A stretch of DNA of 64,000 bases from a bacterium 1XD8-76 (GTDB lineage Bacteria > Bacillota > Clostridia > Lachnospirales > Lachnospiraceae): NCBI GenBank assembly GCA_003611955.1, contig RAZE01000019.1, positions 1 to 64,000 of the forward strand, written 5' to 3'. The notes under the pieces were generated by a model. That model ran no database searches and had not been told where the DNA came from. It was given only the letters and a program-made list of their open reading frames with translations. Shown piece by piece: positions 16,666 through 24,332 of the stretch. The translations under genes were made by a program, and so were the position numbers. Each line of letters opens with the position of its first letter. The stretch's first letter is position 1.

Positions 16666-16748
16666 CAGGCAGAAGAGACCGAAACTACAGAAAATGCCAC
16701 TTTCCGCAAATACCATTTTCTGTGGTCTCGGAACTGACCTTCCGCCTG
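16666..16748 (-). ncRNA. rpsO-pnp intergenic stem-loop, probable RNase III processing site
   Basis: Between rpsO and pnp a long imperfect stem forms: CAGGC, GAGACC (16675-16680) and CAGAAAATG (16688-16696) pair with CATTTTCTG (16714-16722), GGTCTC (16724-16729) and GCCTG. In E. coli an RNase III hairpin at exactly this position starts PNPase autoregulation; conservation of that role here is inference. Confidence 0.5.
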
Positions 16749-16810
16749 AACAGGAAAAGGCGTCACCAAAAAAACATCCCCGGTCACGCCCCCTCCATTA
16801 CATTCTCGCT

Positions 16811-17077
16811 TTACTTTCTGATACCAAGTCTCTCAATCAGAGAACGATATCTCTCGATATCCTTTTCCTTTAAATAGTCCAAAAGACCACGTCTCTGACC
16901 GATCATCATATACATACCGCGACGGGAATGATGATCTTTCTGGTTCTCTTTCAGATGCTCTGTCAGCTCCTGAATTCTCGCCGTCAGGATGGCAACCTGC
17001 ACTTCCGGTGAACCAGTATCGCCCGGTGTTCTCTCATACTCTTTGATAATCGCTGCTTTCTTTTCCTTAGAAATCAT
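16811..17077 (-). CDS. rpsO: 30S ribosomal protein S15
   Basis: 88-residue small-subunit protein that binds 16S rRNA early in 30S assembly. Family motifs are clear: [34 protein letters not shown], and [17 protein letters not shown]. Start 17077 ([10 protein letters not shown]) has AAGGAGG 6 bases upstream. The leader of about 80 bases between promoter and start could hold the S15 autoregulatory structure known in many bacteria, but I did not resolve it. Followed by pnp in the same transcript. Confidence 0.97.
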   Translation of the reverse strand: MISKEKKAAIIKEYERTPGDTGSPEVQVAILTARIQELTEHLKENQKDHHSRRGMYMMIGQRRGLLDYLKEKDIERYRSLIERLGIRK

Positions 17078-17166
17078 TTCGTTTCCTCCTTCTTTTCTGA
17101 CCGCCGGATACCAAGGGCAGGTCGGAGTTTCCTCACCCTGAGTATCGGCTGAACTCATACCGTCTT

Positions 17167-17195
17167 ACTATAACACAAAGTGTGATGGTTGTAAA
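17167..17195 (-). promoter_or_regulatory. Promoter of rpsO-pnp
   Basis: TTTACA (17195-17190), 17 bases, TATAGT (17172-17167) on the minus strand. It is back to back with the start region of the divergent lipoprotein gene, which has TATACT at 17209-17214. Confidence 0.7.
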
Positions 17196-17248
17196 CAAAA
17201 ATTTCTGCTATACTTTTCTAAATGGATGAAACGGAAAGGCGTATACAC

Positions 17249-18067
17249 ATGAAAAAGACAATATGTATCTGTATGATCGTCGCGGCCCTGTCTCTCACCG
17301 GCTGTGCGGATCATGCGGCGAATAACAGGAATGAGGAAACACTGCCGGCTCAGCTCCCGGAACAGGAGAGCGAAGACAGCAGTCAGGAAGAACAGGCCGT
17401 GCCGGTGTCACAGATGGATTACGACTCCTTCCGAAACAGAATGACGGCTGAAGAATGGGAAAGCTTTGAACAGTACTTCCCTGTCTTAAAGGAGAACGTC
17501 CCTTTTGAACTGGCGGACTTCGGATATTATACCATGCTCGACAGAGACGGCAAAGTCACCGAGGAGGAGGAAGAGGCCGTATTTTACAGATACGATCCCA
17601 GAGAAGTGACGGACCTTTGTCGTTATGTGACAGCTTATGCGGAGAATGATATTGAGGAAATGATGATACGGGAAATACGGATATTTGATCTGGACGGGGA
17701 CGGTATACAGGAATTGATTCTGGAATGGACGCCTGTGGGGGATTATCTGATACTGCACTGCGAAAATGAAAAATTTTACGGATGGGAGATCATGTACAGA
17801 GGTTTTGAGATACTCCAGACAAGCGGTATCTACCTGTCTTCCGGCGGTGCGGCCTGCAATCATTGGCAGCATATCCGATTTGATCAGGGAAGCTGGCTTG
17901 AAGAGAAACTGGCCGCAGAAGATTGGGGAGAATATTTCATAGGCGGAGAACCCGTGGAAGAAGCGGCATATCTTCAGCAGACTGCCGCTTATCAGACGGG
18001 GGATGTAACCGGCTATAAACCAAAGCTCCGCTCCGTATCGGACGATGATCCGATACGGCTCAGGTAA
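17249..18067 (+). CDS. Hypothetical lipoprotein
   Basis: Signal peptide with lipobox (CMIVAALSLTGCADH) marks it as an exported, lipid-anchored protein of about 272 residues. A Glu/Gln-rich linker follows, then a globular domain with FDLDGDGIQELIL, an EF-hand-like Asp-rich loop seen in dockerin- and VCBS-like proteins, so Ca binding is possible. Start 17249 (MKKTICICM) gives a proper signal peptide; an in-frame ATG at 17222 would put extra charged residues ahead of it. No recognised enzyme motif. It converges on the NlpC/P60 gene. Confidence 0.7.
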   Translation: MKKTICICMIVAALSLTGCADHAANNRNEETLPAQLPEQESEDSSQEEQAVPVSQMDYDSFRNRMTAEEWESFEQYFPVLKENVPFELADFGYYTMLDRDGKVTEEEEEAVFYRYDPREVTDLCRYVTAYAENDIEEMMIREIRIFDLDGDGIQELILEWTPVGDYLILHCENEKFYGWEIMYRGFEILQTSGIYLSSGGAACNHWQHIRFDQGSWLEEKLAAEDWGEYFIGGEPVEEAAYLQQTAAYQTGDVTGYKPKLRSVSDDDPIRLR

Positions 18068-18095
18068 CACCTCTTGGCATCCGGTTTTACCTGCC

Positions 18096-19145
18096 CTAAG
18101 AATTGATGATCCGCACCACCTTCACCGGCGTCCGGTAATTGCAGTTGCTGATCCGGATCCCGGTCTTGGGGGAACTGGCGTGTATCACCTGGCCGCCGCC
18201 GATGTAGAGCGCCACATGGTTGATGTAGCCTCCTCTCCCGCCGTAGAAGAACAGATCCCCGGGCTTTGCCTCCGAAGCACTTATCTTTGTCCCCATATTC
18301 GCCTGGGAGCGCGAAGAGTGCGGCAGAGATATCCCGAACTTCTGATAGACCCGCATCGTGAACCCGGAACAGTCGGTGCCCTTCGTCAGAGAACTGCCGC
18401 CGTACACATAACGGTTCCCGAGAAACTGCTTCGCGTACTCACAGATACTGACACGAACGTCCGATACGCCGGCGCCGTACAAAAGCTCCGTCATTGTCAC
18501 CGCCGTCTCCAGCTTGTCCTCCAGTTCCACGTACTCCCCGGAGACATAGACCTTCTCGTCGTCCAGCATGATCTCCACCCAGCCGTTTTCCAACGTCTGC
18601 ACATATTCCAGCATCTCTCCCTGGGCAACCTGCGTGTATATGGAAGCCTCCGTGTTGGGCTCCTGCCGCACCCTGAGCGCGTCGGCGTGCACTACCGCGT
18701 AGGTAGAAATCAGATCCATCGCCTTTATCCTGGCATCGGAACCCGTGAAAAGAAACTCGGTCTTCACATAGCCCTCCACCTTGCCGGAGGTGATTTTCGA
18801 CCAGTCGCCCTCCCGCCCTGTGATCTCACAGGCGGAATCTTTCGGCATCTTTCCCACAAGGGACGCCTCCTCGCTGGCACCCACCCGGATGTTCAGGTTG
18901 TTCTCCACATTGGCAATGCCCAGATTCTTGTAGCCGAACAGTTCGATATTTTCCGCCTCCGCCAGAATCTCGTCGTCACTCTTATTCACATCCATCAGAC
19001 TGTCGATCCCCACGGACGGGAGCATCACCTCGCTCCTCTTCACCTTTTCCGTCGCCTCCGCGGAAATACCCGCCTGTAAAAACATTCCTGCGGCAAGCAT
19101 CGCTCCGCAGGAACCCAAAATGATCTTATTTTGTACTTTTTTCAT
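18096..19145 (-). CDS. Secreted NlpC/P60 peptidoglycan hydrolase with two SH3b domains
   Basis: Cell-wall endopeptidase of 349 residues. Signal peptide (IILGSCGAMLAAGMFLQAG); two bacterial SH3 domains at about residues 75-135 (NLNIRVGASEEASLVGKM) and 150-210 (ADALRVRQEPNTEASIY) that bind the wall; NlpC/P60 domain from about residue 230 with catalytic Cys in GTDCSGFTM, His in YINHVALYIG and a further polar residue in IHASS. This fits cleavage of the stem peptide at gamma-D-Glu-diamino acid bonds. It lies 3 bases after the Na/Pi cotransporter gene on the same strand, so probably shares its transcript. Confidence 0.92.
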   Translation of the reverse strand: MKKVQNKIILGSCGAMLAAGMFLQAGISAEATEKVKRSEVMLPSVGIDSLMDVNKSDDEILAEAENIELFGYKNLGIANVENNLNIRVGASEEASLVGKMPKDSACEITGREGDWSKITSGKVEGYVKTEFLFTGSDARIKAMDLISTYAVVHADALRVRQEPNTEASIYTQVAQGEMLEYVQTLENGWVEIMLDDEKVYVSGEYVELEDKLETAVTMTELLYGAGVSDVRVSICEYAKQFLGNRYVYGGSSLTKGTDCSGFTMRVYQKFGISLPHSSRSQANMGTKISASEAKPGDLFFYGGRGGYINHVALYIGGGQVIHASSPKTGIRISNCNYRTPVKVVRIINS

Positions 19146-19148
19146 ATT

Positions 19149-20795
19149 CTAATCTTCCGTATCTTCATTGTCGCTGCCGTAGATCGAGAACGCAATGTTG
19201 GTCGCATGATCCGAAACCCTCTCCAGCCCGGATACGATATCCGAGAACAGCATACCCGCCGCCGGCGTGCACTCGCTTCTTGTCAGCCGGTCCACATGGT
19301 GCTGCTGCAGTTCTCTCTCCTTCTCATCCACAGCTTCCTCCAGCTGTACGATATCCTGCAGATGCTCCAATGTCCCCTTCGCAAACATATCCACGGAGTA
19401 GCGGATGATCGTGTTGACCATATCCAGCATCTCTCCCAGTTCGTGCTGCGCGTCCTTGCTGATCGAAATATCGCTGTCCCTTCTCTTCACCGCATTGTCC
19501 GCGACGTTCTCCGCGTGATCGCCGATCCTCTCGATATCGTTCACCACGTGGAACAGACCGCCGATCATCCTGGCGTCCTCGATGGGCAGCGTGGTCTGAT
19601 TGATCTTTACAAGATAGCCCGTGATCGCATGGTTCAGGAAGTTGATATTTTCCTCTACCGAATACACCTCCTCGATGTCCTCCTCATCCAGCGTGATCAG
19701 CGCGTTCATGGCTCTGTTTAAGTTCTCGCTGGCGAGGGATGCCATGCGGTCGATCTCCTTGATGACTTCCACCACCGCGGTGGCAGGATTCAGAACGACC
19801 TTATCGCCGATATACTTGAGCTGGAAGCTGTCGCGGTAGCCGACCTTCTTGTCGCTGCCCGGTATGATGACATAGGTCAGCTTCACGATCGCGCCGATGA
19901 ACGGCGTCAGGACTATCACGAGGAATATCTTGAAGAACATATGCGCATAAGCCACGATACGGCCCGGGTTATCTCCCGCCATGGTGACAAAGAGTCCCAG
20001 CACCTGGTTCATGGCCAGCTGCAGGATCACATACATGATGACCGTGCCAAAAACATTGAACAGCAGATGGATCATAGCCGCCCGCTTCGCGTCCTTCTTA
20101 CCGGTCAGAGAGGCCAAAACAGCTGTCGTACAGGCGCCGATGTTACAGCCCAGCGTGATATACATACACAGATCCAGGCCCAGCAGCCCCTGGTTCGCCA
20201 TCAGGACCATGATACTGACCGTGACGGAGGAACTCTGAATGATGGCCGTCAGCACAAAACCCAGCAATATGGCGACCAGCGGATTTTTCAGAGAGGCAAA
20301 CATATCCATGATAAAAGGGGATTCCCTGAGCCCAGCCATGGCGCCGGACATCGTGGAAAGTCCCATAAACAGTATGCCGAAACCCACGATCACTTCCCCG
20401 ATCTTCTTCATCGCCTGCTTCCTGCAGAACATGACCAGGAGCACACCTGTCAGCAGAATGATCGGTGCGAATTTTTCCAGTTTAAACGATACTAAAAGTG
20501 CGGTTACAGTTGTTCCGATATTGGAACCGAAGATGACTCCTGCCGCCTGGTACAGTGTCATCAGCCCCGCATTTACGAAGCTGACTACCATCGCCGTACA
20601 GGCCGAGGAAGACTGAATCAGTGCCGTAAAGATAAAACCTACCAGAATACCGGTAAAACGGTTCGTGGTGAACATTTCCAGAATCTTTCTGAGTTTGGCG
20701 CCTGCGACTTTCTCAATACCGTCGCTCATGACCCTCATACCGTACAGAAAGAGTCCCAGTCCCCCCGCCATCGATAGTATAATGCCAGCTTCCAT
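19149..20795 (-). CDS. Na+/phosphate cotransporter with PhoU-like domain
   Basis: NptA-type Na/Pi-II cotransporter of 548 residues. Two inverted membrane repeats each carry the substrate-binding QSSS motif (TALIQSSSACTAM and LTAIIQSSSVTVS). The C-terminal 200 residues are helical and PhoU-like (DIERIGDHAENVADNA, and LERVSDHATNIAF), with the conserved E/D-R-x-x-D-H-A pattern. Start 20795 has a GGGGGG ribosome binding site. It has its own promoter at 20920-20948 and a structured leader of about 115 bases. The downstream gene is a wall hydrolase. Confidence 0.93.
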   Translation of the reverse strand: MEAGIILSMAGGLGLFLYGMRVMSDGIEKVAGAKLRKILEMFTTNRFTGILVGFIFTALIQSSSACTAMVVSFVNAGLMTLYQAAGVIFGSNIGTTVTALLVSFKLEKFAPIILLTGVLLVMFCRKQAMKKIGEVIVGFGILFMGLSTMSGAMAGLRESPFIMDMFASLKNPLVAILLGFVLTAIIQSSSVTVSIMVLMANQGLLGLDLCMYITLGCNIGACTTAVLASLTGKKDAKRAAMIHLLFNVFGTVIMYVILQLAMNQVLGLFVTMAGDNPGRIVAYAHMFFKIFLVIVLTPFIGAIVKLTYVIIPGSDKKVGYRDSFQLKYIGDKVVLNPATAVVEVIKEIDRMASLASENLNRAMNALITLDEEDIEEVYSVEENINFLNHAITGYLVKINQTTLPIEDARMIGGLFHVVNDIERIGDHAENVADNAVKRRDSDISISKDAQHELGEMLDMVNTIIRYSVDMFAKGTLEHLQDIVQLEEAVDEKERELQQHHVDRLTRSECTPAAGMLFSDIVSGLERVSDHATNIAFSIYGSDNEDTED

Positions 20796-20853
20796 AATTT
20801 ATCCCCCCACCGGCCTCTCGATCCGGTCTGTGCGTATGTACTTATTCTGCCCA

Positions 20854-20904
20854 CCAGATGCCCGGCCTCTCGAGAGGGGAATCCCTCTCTTCTCCGGACA
20901 CCTG
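20854..20904 (-). promoter_or_regulatory. Structured 5' leader of the Na/Pi cotransporter
   Basis: Within the leader CAGGTGTCCGG pairs with CCGGGCATCTG (11 bp, two G-U pairs), enclosing an inner hairpin GAGAGGG-ATT-CCCCTCTC. I do not recognise a known riboswitch class. No T tract follows, so it is not an ordinary terminator; translational or stability control is possible. Confidence 0.5.
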
Positions 20905-20919
20905 ACAAGCCTGGCTTTC

Positions 20920-20948
20920 ATTATAACCGTTTTTTCGACATCTTTCAA
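20920..20948 (-). promoter_or_regulatory. Promoter of the Na/Pi cotransporter gene
   Basis: TTGAAA (20948-20943), 17 bases, TATAAT (20925-20920) on the minus strand; start of transcription expected near 20912. Confidence 0.75.
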
Positions 20949-20968
20949 CAAAAACCGTAATTTTCCCT

Positions 20969-21907
20969 TCACTTTGCCGTCTGTTCACGGCTGTGGTCGT
21001 AGTATCTTCCCCTGGCGATATCCGCGGCCATCTGCCGTTTCAGCTCCTCCACGGAGCCGAATTTCCTCTCCGGCCTGAGGAAGGAGAACAGCCTGACAGT
21101 GATCTCGCTCCCATAGATATCCTGCGCGAAGTCGTACAGATAGGTCTCCACCCCCGCCTGCCTTTCATCGCCCACGGTGGGTTTGCAGCCGATGTTGGTG
21201 ATCCCCTTATAGACTTTCTCCCCGACGGAGACCTCCGAGAAATAGACACCGTAGGGCGGAAGAAGCTTCTCTCTCTCCGGCAGCAGATTCACGGTGGGCA
21301 TCCCCAGCCTTCTGCCCAGTTTTTTCCCGTGGGCCACGACTCCCTGCACGCTGTAGGCTTCTCCGATGAGCAGCTCCGCCTTCTCCATGTTACCGGCCTT
21401 CACCACATCCCGCACATAGCTGGAACTGATCTCCACGCCGTCCAGACAGACTTTCTCGATAATATCCGTCCGGTAGCCGTACTGCCCGGCCATTTTTAAA
21501 AGCAGCGCCGTATCGCCTTTTCCCTCTTTTCCGAAAGACAGATCCGTGCCTGCGGCAAGATAGGCGATCCGCATCCGACCCGCCAGCACCTTCGCGACAA
21601 ACTCCTCCGCCGGCATCGCTGCAGTGGTAAAATTCAACGGATATTCGATCAGCACATCGACTCCGAGCTTCTCAAAAAGATTCCGCTTCTCCCGCTTTGT
21701 CGTCAGCTCCGGCAGGCTTACCCCGGAAAAGAGTACCGCCGGAGACGGATCAAACGTAAAGACCACCGCCTGCAGCCCCTTATCCTTCTGCTCCAGAACA
21801 TGGCGCAGAAGGCTCTGATGCCCTCTGTGTATGCCGTCAAACTTTCCGATGGCGGCCGCCGAAGGTTTATTTAATTGAAATGCAGTTTCCTTCTCGATGA
21901 TCTGCAT
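20969..21907 (-). CDS. ribF: Bifunctional riboflavin kinase / FAD synthetase
   Basis: Makes FMN from riboflavin and FAD from FMN. The 312 residues contain the N-terminal nucleotidyltransferase domain (GKFDGIHRGHQSLL, TFDPSP, and the SSSYVR loop as ISSSYVRDVV) and the C-terminal kinase domain (GRRLGMPTVNL, LLPPYGVYFSEV, GITNIGCKPTVG). Start 21907 (MQIIEKETAF) follows GGAGAGG; the open frame extends to 21982 into truB and is not needed. Last gene of the rimP-nusA-infB operon, 26 bases after truB. Confidence 0.94.
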   Translation of the reverse strand: MQIIEKETAFQLNKPSAAAIGKFDGIHRGHQSLLRHVLEQKDKGLQAVVFTFDPSPAVLFSGVSLPELTTKREKRNLFEKLGVDVLIEYPLNFTTAAMPAEEFVAKVLAGRMRIAYLAAGTDLSFGKEGKGDTALLLKMAGQYGYRTDIIEKVCLDGVEISSSYVRDVVKAGNMEKAELLIGEAYSVQGVVAHGKKLGRRLGMPTVNLLPEREKLLPPYGVYFSEVSVGEKVYKGITNIGCKPTVGDERQAGVETYLYDFAQDIYGSEITVRLFSFLRPERKFGSVEELKRQMAADIARGRYYDHSREQTAK

Positions 21908-21933
21908 TCTGAATCCTCTCCTGTATTTTGCCT

Positions 21934-22905
21934 TTACGGCAGAAACATTTTCCAGGGTCTGAGCGTCTTTCCATCCTGCCACACCCGGTAGACACCGTAG
22001 AAAACCCCTTCTCCGTCATAGATTCTCACAGGGGTCTCCACGGGCATGTCCGCGGGAAAGACCTCCCCGTCCCTGCCTCTCACCATGGAGCACTTCAGTT
22101 CATTCCCGTTTTTCAGAAAGCGCTGTCCGCCCTCCAACACCTCAAACGCCGGACATCCTTCAAAGCAGGCGTCCACAGGGATCAGCACGCTCGTAAGCCC
22201 CTCTGCGTCCCGGATCTGCTCGATCTCAGATAAAGTGTGCGCATTCTCCAGCAAGAAGCCGCCCACTCTTGTCCGCACAAGAGCGCTCATCGCGGCACCG
22301 CATCCGAGTTTTTCCCCGATATCCTGACAGATCGTGCGGATATAAGTGCCCTTGGAGCAGGCCACCCGGATGCGCAGTTCCGGCAGGTCCGAAAAATAAG
22401 CCGCCCGGCGCTCCGTCCCCTCGGGACAGCCTTCCGGCGGCAGTAGCTCTATCTCTTCTATCTCTATCTCTCTCGGTGCTCTCTCGATCTCCACGCCAGC
22501 GCGGGCCAGCTCGTAGAGCCGTTTTCCGTTCACCTTCAGGGCTGAATACATGGGCGGGATCTGCTGCCCCCTCCCCCGGAAGGAAGCTACCACTTCCTCT
22601 ATCTTTTCCTCCGGGATCTTCCGCCATCTCTCACCGCTGTCCGACAGAACCTGTCCCCAGATATCCTGGGTGTCAGTGGTGATCCCCAGAGTCAGCCGGG
22701 CGATATACTCCTTGCTGCGGTCCGTCAGCATGTCACAAAGTTTCGTGGCATTTCCCAGGCAAACCGGCAGCACCCCCGTCGCGTTGGGGTCCAGGGTTCC
22801 GGTATGTCCGATCTTCTTCTGGCGGCATATCCCGCGCAGTTTCGCCACCACATCGTTCGAGGTGTAGCCCTGTTCCTTCCTGACGATCAGTATTCCGTTA
22901 AGCAC
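21934..22905 (-). CDS. truB: tRNA pseudouridine(55) synthase
   Basis: Makes pseudouridine 55 in the T loop of tRNA. 323 residues. Catalytic Asp in GTLDPNATGVLPVCLGNATK, the substrate motif YIARLTLGITTDTQD, and KGTYIRTICQDIGEKLG in the C-terminal part of the catalytic domain; a PUA-like tail ends the protein. The start overlaps the nrnA stop region by 8 bases (22898-22905), so translation is coupled. Confidence 0.95.
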   Translation of the reverse strand: MLNGILIVRKEQGYTSNDVVAKLRGICRQKKIGHTGTLDPNATGVLPVCLGNATKLCDMLTDRSKEYIARLTLGITTDTQDIWGQVLSDSGERWRKIPEEKIEEVVASFRGRGQQIPPMYSALKVNGKRLYELARAGVEIERAPREIEIEEIELLPPEGCPEGTERRAAYFSDLPELRIRVACSKGTYIRTICQDIGEKLGCGAAMSALVRTRVGGFLLENAHTLSEIEQIRDAEGLTSVLIPVDACFEGCPAFEVLEGGQRFLKNGNELKCSMVRGRDGEVFPADMPVETPVRIYDGEGVFYGVYRVWQDGKTLRPWKMFLP

Positions 22906-23866
22906 TTGTTCCCTCCAGCTGCTCCTCTATATGTAATGATAAATTGTTAATCACATCGTGGAAGGTTCCGTTCATCGTGCAGCCTGCCGCCCTCACATGG
23001 CCGCCGCCGCCAAACATCTCCGCCACCTTCGCCACATCCACTTTCTCCGTAGAGCGGAGACTCACTTTGTATTCCAGTGTACCGATCTCGTACAGGAATA
23101 CCGCGCACTCCGTCCCCTTCGTCAGTTTGATCTGGCTGACAATTCCCTCCAGATCCTTGCTTGTCACCTGATAAAAGTCCATCGTTTTCTTATCGATGCA
23201 GCTGACAATGGTCTTGCCGTCCATGATCAGAATACTCTCCAGGAGCGCCCGCCCCATGATCTGATTCTGCACGTAAGTCTTCTCATAAAATGTCTCCTCG
23301 ATCAACCGCGGAAAATCGATATCAAAGCCGATCAGCTTCGCCGCCGTCCGCAGGGTCTTCGGAGATGTGCAGGAATGGCGGAATACGCCCGTGTCATGTA
23401 CGATACCCGTGTAGAGAGCTGTCGCGATATCCTTATCCAGCATTTCCTCCTCCACCAGGTCGCACACCAGCTCACTGGTAGAGCTGGCATCCGGTTCCAC
23501 GTAATTATGGTCTCCGCAGCCACCCGCATTGCTGATATGATGATCGATATTCACCTTTATCTTCGCACTCTCGAACAGCTCCTCCGCCCTGCCCAATCTG
23601 TCTTTCCTGCCGTCCAGAGCAAAATACACATCAAAAGGAGCCTCCTCTGGCATATTGTCTTCCAGTATATTTATCTCGTCATACCCTTTGATGCAGGAAA
23701 AAATATCCGCCGGTTTTTCCAGAAAAACTTTTATCTCTTTTTTCGGAAACAGCTTTTGTAAATACAGATAAAGCCCCAGACAGGAGCCAACGCAGTCGCC
23801 GTCCGGTCTGACATGTCCGCTGATCCCGATCCTCTTCGCTTCCTTACATATTTCTCTGATATTCAT
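22898..23866 (-). CDS. nrnA: DHH/DHHA1 nanoRNase / pAp phosphatase
   Basis: Degrades 2-5 nt RNAs and 3'-phosphoadenosine 5'-phosphate. About 322 residues with DHH-family motifs GHVRPDGDCVGSCLGL, NIDHHISNAGGCGDHNYV (the DHH triad) and the DHHA1 signature GGGGHVRAAGC. Start 23866 (MNIREICKEA) has GGAGG 8 bases upstream; the frame is open 7 codons further. It sits in the conserved rbfA-nrnA-truB order of Firmicutes. Confidence 0.93.
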   Translation of the reverse strand: MNIREICKEAKRIGISGHVRPDGDCVGSCLGLYLYLQKLFPKKEIKVFLEKPADIFSCIKGYDEINILEDNMPEEAPFDVYFALDGRKDRLGRAEELFESAKIKVNIDHHISNAGGCGDHNYVEPDASSTSELVCDLVEEEMLDKDIATALYTGIVHDTGVFRHSCTSPKTLRTAAKLIGFDIDFPRLIEETFYEKTYVQNQIMGRALLESILIMDGKTIVSCIDKKTMDFYQVTSKDLEGIVSQIKLTKGTECAVFLYEIGTLEYKVSLRSTEKVDVAKVAEMFGGGGHVRAAGCTMNGTFHDVINNLSLHIEEQLEGTSA

Positions 23867-23913
23867 GATACTTTCCTCCTTCCGCACATATTATCTCCCA
23901 TGCCGGTGCCGGT

Positions 23914-24294
23914 TTACTCCTCTTCCTCCTCCCGGGCCGGCATGGTGCTCATCACCTCATCGATCTTCTTTGACATATTGACTCCGTAGGCGATCGACTG
24001 ATCCATCACGAACGTGATCTCCGGCGTGTTGCGCAGATTAATCTGCCTCGCCAGTTCTTTTCGGATATAGCCGCCGGCACTTTTAAGCCCTGCCAGTGTA
24101 TCCTCCATCGCCTTCTCATCTCCCAGCACGCTGATATACGCCTTGCAGGTCTTTAAATCAGGCGCCACGGTCACTGTCACCACGGACGTCATGGGATGTA
24201 TCCTGGGATCCTTGATATCGCTGCGGATGATCTCCGCCAGCACCCTCTGCACCTCCCCGTTTATCCGGGTGTTCTTTAAACTGTTCTTTCTCAT
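23914..24294 (-). CDS. rbfA: 30S ribosome-binding factor A
   Basis: Assembly factor for the 30S subunit (16S rRNA 5' helix maturation). 126 residues, KH-like fold; landmarks are INGEVQRVLAEIIRSDIKDP, TVTVAPDLKTCKAYISVLG and RNTPEITFVMDQSIAYG. A short Glu-rich tail (AREEEEE) ends it. 38 bases after infB in the same operon. Confidence 0.95.
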   Translation of the reverse strand: MRKNSLKNTRINGEVQRVLAEIIRSDIKDPRIHPMTSVVTVTVAPDLKTCKAYISVLGDEKAMEDTLAGLKSAGGYIRKELARQINLRNTPEITFVMDQSIAYGVNMSKKIDEVMSTMPAREEEEE

Positions 24295-24332
24295 TATCTA
24301 TTCTCCATCTTAGCTTCACATACTTATGTGCT

